64,000 nt of DNA from Pseudarthrobacter defluvii (lineage in GTDB: Bacteria; Actinomycetota; Actinomycetes; Actinomycetales; Micrococcaceae), in contig NZ_CP066362.1 in assembly GCF_030323865.1 (NCBI RefSeq), positions 3,286,001 to 3,350,000 of the forward strand, given 5' to 3'. The first letter of the stretch is position 1; each line of letters opens with the position of its first letter. Under the pieces are notes generated by a model. The model ran no database searches and was not told where the DNA came from. It worked only from the letters and a program-made list of their open reading frames with translations. Below, one piece after another: positions 16,721-24,968 of this stretch. Made by a program: the position numbers and the translations under genes.

Positions 16721-17639
16721 AGCATCCGGCCCCACCCTGGTGACGCCGTCGCTCCTGCGGGAGTGGCCGCTGCCGGCGCCGGGCGCTGATAAGTATTCCC
16801 GCGGGTCGGTGCTGGTGGTGGGCGGGGCCCGGGCCACCCCCGGGGCAGCCCTCCTGGCCGGCACCGCATCCCTGCGCGCCGGGGCCGGGAAGCTCACACT
16901 GGCGGTGGCCGAATCGGTGTCAGTGCAGCTGGGGGTGGCCGTGCCCGAGTGCGGCTCGATCGGACTCCCGGAAACCGCCGCTGGCTCTGTTAAGCCGGAA
17001 CTGGACCGGATTTCCTCCTACCTGGATAAAGCCAACGCCATCCTGGTGGGCCCGGGCCTGGACGATCCCGACCTTGCCAATGAACTTCTGGAAGCGTTGC
17101 TCAGCCGCGAGGGCGGCGAGGGTAGTGGCGCCCAAGGCGACGCCGGCGCGGGGGAAGGTCCCGCCGTCGTCCTCGATGCCTACGCGCTGGGTGCCCTGGT
17201 GCCGCTGGAGGACCAACTTGGCCCGTGGCACGGAAGGCTGATCCTCACCCCAAACCCGACGGAAGCGGAGGTCCTGCTGGGGCGGGACGTAAATGACCTC
17301 GAAAAGGACCTGGCCGAGATTTCCGCCAGGTTCGGCGCCGTGGTCAGCTGCCAGGGCCTGATAACCCAGCCGCCCGGCCTGAACCCGGACGAGCCGGAGC
17401 TGTGGAAGATCACCACAGGGTATGGCGGGCTGGGCACGTCCGGCAGCGGCGACGTGCTTGCGGGAGCCATCGCCGGGTTCCGTGCCCGCGGAACCACGGG
17501 CGCCCAGGCAGCCTGCTGGGGAACCCACCTGCATGCAGCCGCGGGGGACCGCTTGGCCAGCAGGATGGGACCGCTCGGCTTCCTGGCCCGCGAACTGGCT
17601 GACGAACTGCCCGCCCTGATGCTGGAATTCAGCGTCTGA
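16704..17639 (+). CDS. nnrD: ADP-dependent NAD(P)H-hydrate dehydratase
   Basis: This 311-residue enzyme repairs damaged NADHX/NADPHX. The ribokinase-like fold shows SRGSVLVVGGARATPGAALLAG (split over residues 33-54), the central LVGPGLDD, LTPNPTEAEVLLGRD and the catalytic GTSGSGDVLAGAIAG (about 245-260). The N-terminal epimerase domain of bifunctional Nnr is absent, so epimerase must lie elsewhere. An acidic Gly-rich insert near residues 135-150 is unusual. The GTG start at 16704 lies inside the preceding gene (17-base overlap). A terminator-like hairpin follows 31 bases after the stop. Confidence 0.92.
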   Translation: MSARAEASGPTLVTPSLLREWPLPAPGADKYSRGSVLVVGGARATPGAALLAGTASLRAGAGKLTLAVAESVSVQLGVAVPECGSIGLPETAAGSVKPELDRISSYLDKANAILVGPGLDDPDLANELLEALLSREGGEGSGAQGDAGAGEGPAVVLDAYALGALVPLEDQLGPWHGRLILTPNPTEAEVLLGRDVNDLEKDLAEISARFGAVVSCQGLITQPPGLNPDEPELWKITTGYGGLGTSGSGDVLAGAIAGFRARGTTGAQAACWGTHLHAAAGDRLASRMGPLGFLARELADELPALMLEFSV

Positions 17640-17670
17640 CGCAGGCCTGCCGCATGCGCTGTCACGCGGA

Positions 17671-17696
17671 TGGCCCCCGGCTCAACCCGGGGGCCA
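17671..17696 (+). terminator. Terminator-like hairpin after nnrD
   Basis: TGGCCCCCGG (17671-17680) and CCGGGGGCCA (17687-17696) form a perfect 10-bp stem with a 6-base loop, 31 bases after the nnrD stop. It may also serve the convergent hsp20 gene. The 160 bases between it and hsp20 show nothing else I can identify. Confidence 0.65.
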
Positions 17697-17857
17697 CCGT
17701 GTCGGAAGGTTAAGGCCTACGCTGCCGATGCGCTGTCTGGCGCTGTGGCGTTGCACAGATGGCGATTCGCCCCAAAAAGGCAGTCAACAGATGTGCCCGC
17801 CTCCCGAGCCTTTTGTCGGACCTCTTCGGATCCTGCACCGGGCGGGATCCCTGCCGG

Positions 17858-18280
17858 CTATGCGGAGATCTCCTGCTTTGCCCCCTTCGTTTCAATCTCG
17901 ATCTTGCGCGGCTTGGCCTTTTCGGCCACCGGGATCCGCAGCGTCAGGACGCCGGCGTCGTAGCTGGCCTTGACCTTGTCCGCGTCCAGGGTGTCGCCGA
18001 GGACCAACTGGCGGCTGAAGACGCCGCGCGGCCGTTCGGCGGCGATCAGTTCGGTGTCCTTGCCCACGGGATCGGGCCGTTCCGCCCGCACCGTCAGGAC
18101 GTTCCGTTCCACATCCAGGTCCACCGAATCCACCGCGACGCCGGGCAAGTCGAAGGCCACGACGAATTCCTGGTCCTCACGCCACGCGTCCATCGGCATC
18201 GCTGCCGGGCGTGCGGTGGTACCGAGGACCTGCTGGGCCAGCCTGTCCAGCTCGCGGAACGGATCGGTTCGCATCAACAT
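17858..18280 (-). CDS. Small heat-shock protein (Hsp20/alpha-crystallin)
   Basis: This 140-residue ATP-independent chaperone holds unfolding proteins during heat or other stress. The N-terminus is [20 protein letters not shown], and an alpha-crystallin domain spans ~38-130. It contains [22 protein letters not shown], ending with [22 protein letters not shown]. The usual I-x-I-type tail is present as [16 protein letters not shown] lies 5 bases upstream of ATG 18280. A dyad upstream (18322-18346) is a candidate operator. Confidence 0.95.
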   Translation of the reverse strand: MLMRTDPFRELDRLAQQVLGTTARPAAMPMDAWREDQEFVVAFDLPGVAVDSVDLDVERNVLTVRAERPDPVGKDTELIAAERPRGVFSRQLVLGDTLDADKVKASYDAGVLTLRIPVAEKAKPRKIEIETKGAKQEISA

Positions 18281-18321
18281 GGCTTCCCTCCTCGTAAGAG
18301 ATGGTCCAACACTCTTTCCAC

Positions 18322-18346
18322 ATCAGCCTTATCTGTAGTGGCTGAT
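18322..18346 (-). promoter_or_regulatory. Inverted repeat upstream of hsp20
   Basis: ATCAGCC (18322-18328) and GGCTGAT (18340-18346) form a perfect 7-bp dyad with an 11-base spacer, 42-66 bases before the hsp20 start in locally AT-rich DNA. It may bind a heat-shock regulator. It does not match the HspR HAIR consensus, so the regulator is open. Confidence 0.4.
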
Positions 18347-18454
18347 ATAGATTTTTTAGCACTGCAGCAGGAGGTCTTCAAGGGGGTTCAGCCGCGGATT
18401 TCCTGCCTATTTTTGGGTCCGAAGCGGGCCTGATTTTCGCGACGTCCGCAGCAT

Positions 18455-18502
18455 GAAGAGGGGCCTTCCGCGCAGCTGCTGCTGCGCGGAAGGCCCCTCT
18501 TC
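18455..18502 (-). terminator. Perfect 22-bp hairpin after the proline-rich gene
   Basis: Left arm 18455-18476 and right arm 18481-18502 are exact complements with a 4-base loop. It begins 26 bases downstream of the minus-strand stop at 18529. There is no U-run on either side, but the stem is exceptionally stable. It isolates the small gene from hsp20. Confidence 0.75.
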
Positions 18503-18528
18503 GGAGTCACTGTTCTGCGGGTTTACCG

Positions 18529-18720
18529 TCAGTCCCTGGTGGGATCCGGGCGAAGCGGCGCGGGCCCTGGATCCGGCACCGGCAGCGGGCCGGGCGCCGG
18601 CGGTGCCGGGAACGGGTTGGGGGACGGCGGACCGGGCGGCTGGGTGGGATCCGGTGAGGTGGGCTCCGGACCGGGTTCGGGCGGAAACGGCTCAGGTTCG
18701 TGCACTGGCGGGATGGTCAT
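18529..18720 (-). CDS. Proline-rich micro-protein
   Basis: This 63-residue protein is about half proline, with repeated PEP, PGP, PNP and PDP units (HEPEPFPPEPGPEP, APPAPGPLPVPDPGPAP). There is no signal peptide or membrane segment. I take it as real because GAGAGGGGAAG sits at the right distance from ATG 18720 and a perfect 22-bp hairpin follows the stop. The overlapping plus-strand frames are Gly-rich shadows. It may be an extended polyproline linker-like or stress protein, but the function is unknown. Confidence 0.6.
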   Translation of the reverse strand: MTIPPVHEPEPFPPEPGPEPTSPDPTQPPGPPSPNPFPAPPAPGPLPVPDPGPAPLRPDPTRD

Positions 18721-18810
18721 GGAACTTCCCCTCTCATGCTGGACTGATCTGTCTTGAACTGACCAGACTACGCCCGCAATCCCTCCGCAACTACCCTCCC
18801 CACCCCGGTT

Positions 18811-18865
18811 GCTCTATCAGTTTTGGTCCCTAAAAGGCCGCTTTAGGAGCCATAAGTGATGGAGC
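18811..18865. repeat. 55-bp palindromic intergenic repeat, copy 1
   Basis: An imperfect inverted repeat with ~25-base arms begins GCTCTATCAGTTTTGGTCCC and ends ATAAGTGATGGAGC around a short centre. The same element, same length and better preserved, is at 33773-33827. It lies 39 bases beyond the stop of the FAD monooxygenase. Confidence 0.8.
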
Positions 18866-18904
18866 ATCACGACGGCGGAGGGTCGCCTTGACCCCGGAGC
18901 GTAC

Positions 18905-20524
18905 CTAGTCCCGGGCTGCACCGACCAGGCGGAGCCAGTCGAGCAGCTGGGCCGGGTCCACCCCGCCGCAGCGGAAGCCCACGTAGCCGTCCGGGCGGAC
19001 GGCAACAATGCCGGCGCCGGGGTGGCTGGTGAGGCGGTGGACGTGCAGCAACCGGGGCTGGCTGTCCACCGCTGGAAAGCTGCGGCCGGCACCCAAGGCC
19101 ACCGGGCCGGCGTCGCGCCCCAGCAAAAGGTGAATGCCCGGCACGGCGGTCAGCTCGTGCAGGCGGATCACCTGTCCGTCAACCGACACCACGGCATCGG
19201 GCAGCCGCTCGCCCGGCCGCGTCCACCCGCTGGCCCCGGGTGTAACGTCGCGCGAGATGGCACTGTTCCGGTAGTTCACGAAGGGCTGCGCCAGCAGCCT
19301 GACTCCCCTCGCGATGAGCCACCGCCGGCGAAGCAGGATAGGCATGACTGGAGCCAACGCCGGCAGGATGGTGCGGACCAGGCGGGCTGCCGGATGCGGC
19401 GAAGCTTCGCCGAAGAAGATCAGGTGCGTCAGCGCCAGCACCCGCCGGGCTGCGGTCAGCCGCTCCCGCCCGTAGCTTTCCAGCAGTTCCGGCAGCGGTC
19501 TGCCGGCGGTCGAGGCGAACCCCAGCTTCCAACCGAGGTTGAGGGCGTCCAGGATGCCGTTGTTCATGCCCTGTCCTCCCGCCGGTGAGTGGGCGTGGGC
19601 GGCGTCGCCGGCCAGGAAGACGGGGCTGCTCCCGAACGTGCTGGCAATCCGGTGCTGCAGCGGGACCTGGGCGGACCATCCCACCTCACGCACGGTGGCT
19701 CCCAGGCCCGACTCATTCACCAGCCGCGCCACCTCCGCCGGCGGCACGGGCGGACCAAGCTGGCCGAAGCGGGCGCTGGAGCCCGGGACCGCCGGGCGGG
19801 TGGCCAGCATCCGCCACGTGGCACCCTCGCCCAGCGCGAAGAGGAAAGCCAGCCCGGCACGCCCCACCGCCACGTGCAGCAGTCCGGGGTCCAGGGGGCC
19901 AGCAAGTTCGAGGTCGGCCAGGACGGCCTCCACCCGGTACGGGCCTCCGCGCCACTGGGCGCCGGTGATGCCGCGGACGGTGCTGGACTGTCCGTCGCAG
20001 CCGGCCAGGAAATGGGAGAGGTGCTGTTCAGGCCCGCCGGCTCCACGGAGCTCCGCGTGGACCTGGCCGCGGCTTTGCCGGGCCGGTCCCCCGCCGTTGT
20101 TCCGGTGCAGTCCAACGAATTCCACGCCCCAGTCCACCGCCACACCCCTGTCCTGCAGCGCCTGCCACAGCACCTCCTCGACGTCGGCCTGCCGGACCAG
20201 CGTCAGGTGCGGGAAGGCAGTGTCCGGAAGGTCTGCGTGCCCCAGCCGGGCTTCAACCACCCGCCGGCCCAGGTGGATCTGTGCTTCGGGTGTGGTGTCC
20301 GCGCGGTCCAGCAGGTCAGCGGTTACGCCCAGCGGGCGTAGTCCTTCCAGGGCCCGGGCATGCAGCATCAGCGCCCTTGACGGGCGGGCCCGGCGCTCCC
20401 GCCGGTCCACCACCCGCACGGTGGCACCGTGGGCGAGGGCCTGGAGGGCGGTGGTGAGCCCGGCGGGACCGGCGCCGACCACTAAAACGTCCGTGTCCGC
20501 CGTCGTGCTTTGCCCCCTAGGCAT
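18905..20524 (-). CDS. FAD-dependent aromatic monooxygenase (PheA/TfdB/MhpA-like)
   Basis: This 539-residue flavoprotein should hydroxylate an aromatic or polyketide-like substrate using NAD(P)H and O2. It has the FAD-binding GxGxxG in VVGAGPAGL (residues 15-23) and the DG-type motif in LAGCDGQSSTVRGI. The second FAD motif is FLAGDAAHAHSPAGGQGMNN (about 300-320). A C-terminal thioredoxin-like domain (~430-539) resembles the phenol hydroxylase family. I chose ATG 20524; the longer frame reads back through the upstream gene. It follows the 186-residue gene by 13 bases, and the two probably work together. The substrate is not predictable. Confidence 0.88.
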   Translation of the reverse strand: MPRGQSTTADTDVLVVGAGPAGLTTALQALAHGATVRVVDRRERRARPSRALMLHARALEGLRPLGVTADLLDRADTTPEAQIHLGRRVVEARLGHADLPDTAFPHLTLVRQADVEEVLWQALQDRGVAVDWGVEFVGLHRNNGGGPARQSRGQVHAELRGAGGPEQHLSHFLAGCDGQSSTVRGITGAQWRGGPYRVEAVLADLELAGPLDPGLLHVAVGRAGLAFLFALGEGATWRMLATRPAVPGSSARFGQLGPPVPPAEVARLVNESGLGATVREVGWSAQVPLQHRIASTFGSSPVFLAGDAAHAHSPAGGQGMNNGILDALNLGWKLGFASTAGRPLPELLESYGRERLTAARRVLALTHLIFFGEASPHPAARLVRTILPALAPVMPILLRRRWLIARGVRLLAQPFVNYRNSAISRDVTPGASGWTRPGERLPDAVVSVDGQVIRLHELTAVPGIHLLLGRDAGPVALGAGRSFPAVDSQPRLLHVHRLTSHPGAGIVAVRPDGYVGFRCGGVDPAQLLDWLRLVGAARD

Positions 20525-20537
20525 GCGCGCCCGGCCG

Positions 20538-21098
20538 TCACTCTTGCGTGCGGAGCCGCCACCAGGCGTGGTCGGTTCCGGCGGCCGCAATCCTGGCCGG
20601 GTCCGCCAGCACCTCATCGCGGCGGAGCCCGGGAAGCACTTTGTAGCTGATGGAGCCGGGAACGCTGACCAGTTCCAGGACCCGCCAGAGGGCCGAAGCA
20701 TACTTCCGGGCGGGCTCCGCGCCGTCCCACTCGTACAGCCCGCGGTAGGCGCCAAAGGTGTCGTGGGCGCACCAGAGCTTGTTCACAAAGCCGGGGAAGC
20801 CCACGAAGAGAGGGGTGTTCAGGATGCTTTCCGCCTCGAACAGGCGGTGTGCACGGCCCCGGACCAGGCGCAGCGTGAACGCCACCACCAGGACGCAGGG
20901 CTCGGCGGGCTGGCGGCGGACGGCGGTCTCCCGATAGACCCGTGACGTGCTTCCATCGGCGAAGCGCAGCACCCGGCCCACGTTGTCTTTGGGTTGGCGC
21001 ACCTGCCCGCGGGCCAGCATGATGCAGGACGTTCCGACGCAGCGGGCCACCGCCAACCATGCCTTGGGCCGGGGAGCCGGTCCGGATTCGGGGATCAT
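20538..21098 (-). CDS. Conserved-looking protein paired with the FAD monooxygenase
   Basis: This 186-residue soluble protein starts at ATG 21098 behind AAAGGAG. The C-terminal half (FVGFPGFVNKLWCAHDTFGAY, then YEWDGAEPARKYASALWRVL) has the feel of a dimeric alpha-beta barrel of the YdhR/antibiotic-monooxygenase kind; this is a guess from pattern only. The N-terminal half has a basic strand-rich segment (RQPAEPCVLVVAFTLRLVRG). It precedes the flavin monooxygenase by 13 bases and is surely cotranscribed. It could be a partner, cyclase or accessory enzyme. I do not recognise the family. Confidence 0.7.
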   Translation of the reverse strand: MIPESGPAPRPKAWLAVARCVGTSCIMLARGQVRQPKDNVGRVLRFADGSTSRVYRETAVRRQPAEPCVLVVAFTLRLVRGRAHRLFEAESILNTPLFVGFPGFVNKLWCAHDTFGAYRGLYEWDGAEPARKYASALWRVLELVSVPGSISYKVLPGLRRDEVLADPARIAAAGTDHAWWRLRTQE

Positions 21099-21242
21099 GG
21101 CGTTCTCCTTTCCCTGCGCGTCCCTGCAGCGCCCTTCCAGCCTGCCGGGGGGCGCACCCAGGTCCCAGAGTCTTTCGCCCTTTTCAGGCCGGGGCGTCTC
21201 CCCCATCAGCGAACGCCCTGCCGACTTGTTGGGGGCGGTCTA

Positions 21243-21248
21243 TATATT
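21243..21248 (+). promoter_or_regulatory. -10 box of a probable leaderless promoter (oligopeptidase B)
   Basis: TATATT lies exactly 6 bases before ATG 21255, and no ribosome site precedes the ATG. The transcript should start at or next to the A of the start codon. No convincing -35 box was seen. Confidence 0.6.
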
Positions 21249-21254
21249 GAATCC

Positions 21255-23471
21255 ATGACCTCCACTTCCCTGCAGGATTCCACCGGCACTGCGATCCCGG
21301 CGCCCCCGGTTGCCAAGAAAATCCCCACCGAACGCACCCATCACGGTGAGACGTTCGTGGACAACTACGAATGGCTGCGGGGCAAGGAATCGCAGGAGGT
21401 GGTAGAGCACCTGCGGGCCGAGAACGCGTACCAGGAAGCCGTCACCGCGCACCAGGAACCGCTCCGCGAAGCCATCTTCCAGGAGATCAAGGGCCGCACC
21501 CAGGAAACCGACCTGTCCGTCCCGCACCGCAAGGACGGCTGGTGGTACTTCAGCCGCTCGGCCGAGGGCAAGGAGTACGGGATCCACTGCCGCGTGAAGG
21601 CGCAGGACACCGGGGACAAGGTGGCCGACTGGACTCCGCCGCACGTGGAGGCCGGGGTGGGGATTCCCGGCGAGGAGATTCTGCTGGACGGCAACGTGGA
21701 GGCCGAAGGCAAGCCGTTCTTCTCGGTGGGTGGCACCGCCGTCACCGTTGACGGAAACCTGTACGCCTATGCCGTGGACAACTCCGGGGACGAACGGTTT
21801 TCGCTGCGGATCAAGGACCTGCGCACCGGTGAACTGCTCCCGGACGTCATCGAAAACATCTTTTACGGGGTTTCCTTCTCCCCGGACGGCTCCCGCCTGT
21901 TCTACACGGTGGTGGATGAGTCCTGGCGTCCCTACCAGGTGAAGTCCCACGTCCTGGGCACGCCTGTTGCCGAGGACGCGGTGGTGTACCAGGAGGACGA
22001 TCCCGCCATGTGGCTGGGCTTCGAGCTTTCCGCCGACCGGCGCTACCTGGTGCTGGGCATCGGGTGCTCCGAGTACAGCGAAACCAGGCTGCTCCGGTTT
22101 GACGACCCCGCCGGAACAGTCAGCACTGTGATTTCCCGGGATGAGAGGATCCTCTACGAGGCCGAACCCTTCCTGCTCGACGGGCAGGAAAAAATCCTGC
22201 TCACGCACAACCGCGGCGCCATCAACTCCATGGTTTCCCTGGCGGACCCAGCCGAGCTGCAAAAGCCGCTGGCCGAACAGGCCTGGCAGACCGTCGTCGA
22301 ACATTCCGACGACGTGCGGGTCAACGGCGCCGGCGTCACCGCTACCCACCTCATCGTGTCCATCCGGAAGGACACCATCGAGCGGGTGCAAGTGATGGGG
22401 TTGGCCGGGCTGGGCACGCCCGCGCAGCAGGAGCCTGTGGAGCCGGCCTTCGACGAGGAGCTCTACACCGCCGGGGTGGGCGGCTCGGATTACGAGGCCC
22501 CCGTGATCCGTCTCGGCTACACGTCCTACTTCACGCCGTCGCGGATCTACGACTTCGTCCTGCCCACCCCGGCGCGGCCGGCCGGCGAGCTGCTGCTGCG
22601 CAAGGAAAGCCCGGTGCTGGGCGGCTACGACGGCAGCGACTACATCGCCACCCGTGAATGGGCGACGGCGGCGGACGGCACGCGCATCCCGCTGTCCGTT
22701 TTGCGGCACAAGGGCATCAAACAGGATTCGACGGCGGCCGGCCTGGTCTACGGCTACGGCTCCTATGAGATGAGCATGGACCCGGGCTTCGGCATTGCCC
22801 GGTTGTCGCTGCTGGACCGCGGCGTGGTGTTCGTGATTGCGCACATCCGCGGCGGCGGTGAGCTGGGCCGGCACTGGTATGAGGACGGCAAGAAGCTCAC
22901 GAAGAAGAACACCTTCACCGACTTCGTAGACGCCACGGACTGGCTGGCAAACTCCGGCTGGGTGGATCCCTCCCGCATCGCTGCCCTGGGCGGCTCGGCG
23001 GGCGGACTCCTCATGGGTGCCGTGGCCAACATGGCGCCGGAAAAGTATGCGGCCATCGTGGCCCAGGTGCCGTTCGTGGATCCGCTCACCAGCATCCTGG
23101 ACCCGGACCTGCCGCTGTCAGCCCTGGAGTGGGAGGAATGGGGCAACCCCATCACCGATCCCCAGGCTTACGCCTACATGAAGTCCTACTCCCCCTATGA
23201 GAACGTGCGGGAGGTGGCCTACCCCAAGATCGCAGCCGTGACGTCCTTCAATGACACCCGTGTCCTCTACGTGGAGCCGGCCAAGTGGGTGCAGGAACTG
23301 CGGAACAAGACCGCAGGGTCCGAGCCGATTGTTATGAAGATCGAGATGGACGGCGGCCACGGCGGCGCGTCCGGCCGGTACGTGCAGTGGCGCGAACGGG
23401 CCTGGGACTACGCGTTCATCGCCGACGCCCTGGGCGCGGTGGACCTGCTTCCGGGGGCGGGGCTCAAGTAG
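21255..23471 (+). CDS. Oligopeptidase B (protease II), prolyl oligopeptidase family S9A
   Basis: This 738-residue cytosolic serine peptidase cleaves short peptides after Arg/Lys. An N-terminal beta-propeller (about 80-420) leads to an alpha/beta-hydrolase domain. The catalytic Ser is in LGGSAGGLLMG (about residue 580), the Asp in SFNDTRVLYVEP (about 665), and the His in DGGHGGASGR (about 701). RGGGELGRHWYEDGK is typical of S9A enzymes. The ATG at 21255 agrees with MTSTSLQ; a longer frame would extend into the divergent gene. Expression is probably from a leaderless transcript. Confidence 0.92.
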   Translation: MTSTSLQDSTGTAIPAPPVAKKIPTERTHHGETFVDNYEWLRGKESQEVVEHLRAENAYQEAVTAHQEPLREAIFQEIKGRTQETDLSVPHRKDGWWYFSRSAEGKEYGIHCRVKAQDTGDKVADWTPPHVEAGVGIPGEEILLDGNVEAEGKPFFSVGGTAVTVDGNLYAYAVDNSGDERFSLRIKDLRTGELLPDVIENIFYGVSFSPDGSRLFYTVVDESWRPYQVKSHVLGTPVAEDAVVYQEDDPAMWLGFELSADRRYLVLGIGCSEYSETRLLRFDDPAGTVSTVISRDERILYEAEPFLLDGQEKILLTHNRGAINSMVSLADPAELQKPLAEQAWQTVVEHSDDVRVNGAGVTATHLIVSIRKDTIERVQVMGLAGLGTPAQQEPVEPAFDEELYTAGVGGSDYEAPVIRLGYTSYFTPSRIYDFVLPTPARPAGELLLRKESPVLGGYDGSDYIATREWATAADGTRIPLSVLRHKGIKQDSTAAGLVYGYGSYEMSMDPGFGIARLSLLDRGVVFVIAHIRGGGELGRHWYEDGKKLTKKNTFTDFVDATDWLANSGWVDPSRIAALGGSAGGLLMGAVANMAPEKYAAIVAQVPFVDPLTSILDPDLPLSALEWEEWGNPITDPQAYAYMKSYSPYENVREVAYPKIAAVTSFNDTRVLYVEPAKWVQELRNKTAGSEPIVMKIEMDGGHGGASGRYVQWRERAWDYAFIADALGAVDLLPGAGLK

Positions 23472-23503
23472 CTCCTGCATCCGCATACCTGAAAAAGCTA
23501 ACC

Positions 23504-23514
23504 ATGCTTACTAT
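23504..23514 (+). promoter_or_regulatory. ATGCTTACTAT motif upstream of the Tudor-like gene
   Basis: The same 11 bases occur at 27240-27250, again upstream of a small hydrophilic protein gene. The internal TACTAT could be a -10 box, which would put the transcript start ~35 bases before the ATG at 23559. This is tentative. Confidence 0.4.
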
Positions 23515-23558
23515 TGGGGAGCACGTGTTTTCCGGTTGCCAACACCAGAGGAGCAGGC

Positions 23559-23765
23559 ATGTCATTGAGCAAGGGAACCCGCGTGGAGTGGAACACCTCG
23601 CAGGGCAAGACGCACGGCAGGATCGTGGAAAAGAAAACCAGCGACTTCGAGCTCGACGGCAACACCCACCGCGCCAGCGAGGATGAACCGCAGTACGTGG
23701 TGGAATCGGACAAGACAGGCGCTCGGGCAGCGCACAAGGCGTCCGCGCTGACCGAGAAGAAGTAG
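23559..23765 (+). CDS. DUF2945 / hypervirulence-associated Tudor-domain protein
   Basis: This 68-residue basic and hydrophilic protein is one small beta-barrel domain. It starts SLSKGTRVEWNTSQGKTHGRIVEK and contains DGNTHRASEDEPQYVVES and a Lys-rich end. This pattern matches the DUF2945 family. Function is unknown, though the family is common near stress and redox genes. AGAGGAG lies 7 bases before ATG 23559. It is 4 bases upstream of the sulfide:quinone oxidoreductase GTG, so the two are cotranscribed. Confidence 0.85.
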   Translation: MSLSKGTRVEWNTSQGKTHGRIVEKKTSDFELDGNTHRASEDEPQYVVESDKTGARAAHKASALTEKK

Positions 23766-23769
23766 CGGC

Positions 23770-24966
23770 GTGGCTGCCCAGCACGAGGTAGTGATCATCG
23801 GCGGCGGCAATGCCGGGATCTCCCTGGCGGCCCGGCTGCAGCGCTACGGCGTCAAGGACGTGGCGGTGGTCGAGCCCCAGGACCACCACCTCTTCCAGCC
23901 CCTGTTCTCGCATATCGCCGGCGGCCGGGCACAGGCCCAGGAAGCAGTCCGGAGCCAGGAGTCGGTCATCCCCCAGGGCGTCACCTGGATCCGGGATGCG
24001 GCCGTGGGGGTGGCTGCGAAAGCCAATACGGTCAGTCTCGAGTCAGGGTCTTCGGTAGCTTACGGGCAGCTGGTGGTGTGCCCGGGGCTCCAGTATGACT
24101 GGGATCGGGTGCCGGGCCTGCTCGATGCCGTGCACTCCCCGTACGGCGCCTCCCATTACGAGTTCGAACTGGCCCCCAAAGCCTGGTCACTGCTCAGCGC
24201 CATGCGCTCCGGCACGGCAGTCTTCACCATGCCGGCCGGGCCGATCAAATGCGGGGGCGCCGCGCAGAAACCCATGTACCTCGCGTGTGACTACTGGCGC
24301 GGGCAGGGGGTGCTGGACAAGATCCGCGTGGTCATGGTGCAGCCATACCCCACCGTGTTCGGGGTGCCGGAGGTGGACCGGGAACTGGACCGCAAGATCG
24401 CCGAGTACGGGATCGAGCTGCGCACCAACAGCGAACTTGTGGCCGTGAGCCCGGCCGGCCGCAGGGCCACCATCCGGAACAACGCCGCCAACACCACCGA
24501 GGACCTGACGTACGACGTCCTCAATGCCGTTCCGCCGCAGTCGGCCCCGGACTGGCTCAAGGCTACGGACCTGCCCGCCGCGGGGGACGCAGGCGGCTTC
24601 GTTGAGGTGGACCGCCAGACTCTCCGGCACCTCCGGTACCCCAACGTGTGGTCCCTGGGCGACGCCGCCGGCACCACCAACTCCAAGTCGGGCGGATCAC
24701 TCCGCAAGCAGGTCAAGGTGGTGGCAAAGAACCTGGTGGCAGCACGGAAGGGAAAGCCGCTGCGGGCCAAGTACAACGGCTACTCGGTGTGCCCGTTCAC
24801 CGTGTCACGGGACACCGTGGTGTTCGCCGAATTCGACGACCGGTACCGGCCCATGCCCACCATCCCCCGGCTGCCCACGTGGAATGAAAGCAAGCTGTCC
24901 TGGGTGCTGGACCGCGACATCTTCCCGAAAATCTACTGGAACCTGATCCTCAAGGGACGGGCGTAA
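23770..24966 (+). CDS. Sulfide:quinone oxidoreductase-like flavoprotein
   Basis: This 398-residue FAD enzyme probably oxidises sulfide to sulfane sulfur and passes electrons to menaquinone at the membrane face. FAD motifs are VVIIGGGNAGISLAARL (residues 6-22) and SLGDAAGTTNSKS (about 298). Both redox cysteines expected from the mitochondrial-type (SQOR) group appear to be present: GPIKCGGAAQKPMYL (about 161) and GYSVCPFTVS (about 340). The C-terminus KIYWNLILKGRA matches the amphipathic end of that group. The GTG start at 23770 is coupled to the Tudor-like gene. A quinone-linked role other than sulfide is possible. Confidence 0.85.
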   Translation: MAAQHEVVIIGGGNAGISLAARLQRYGVKDVAVVEPQDHHLFQPLFSHIAGGRAQAQEAVRSQESVIPQGVTWIRDAAVGVAAKANTVSLESGSSVAYGQLVVCPGLQYDWDRVPGLLDAVHSPYGASHYEFELAPKAWSLLSAMRSGTAVFTMPAGPIKCGGAAQKPMYLACDYWRGQGVLDKIRVVMVQPYPTVFGVPEVDRELDRKIAEYGIELRTNSELVAVSPAGRRATIRNNAANTTEDLTYDVLNAVPPQSAPDWLKATDLPAAGDAGGFVEVDRQTLRHLRYPNVWSLGDAAGTTNSKSGGSLRKQVKVVAKNLVAARKGKPLRAKYNGYSVCPFTVSRDTVVFAEFDDRYRPMPTIPRLPTWNESKLSWVLDRDIFPKIYWNLILKGRA

Positions 24967-24968
24967 CG

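Noticed and set aside
18453..18833. 126-residue plus-strand frame over the proline-rich gene
   Set aside because: It starts at the terminator hairpin, lacks a ribosome site and is a Gly/Arg-rich shadow.
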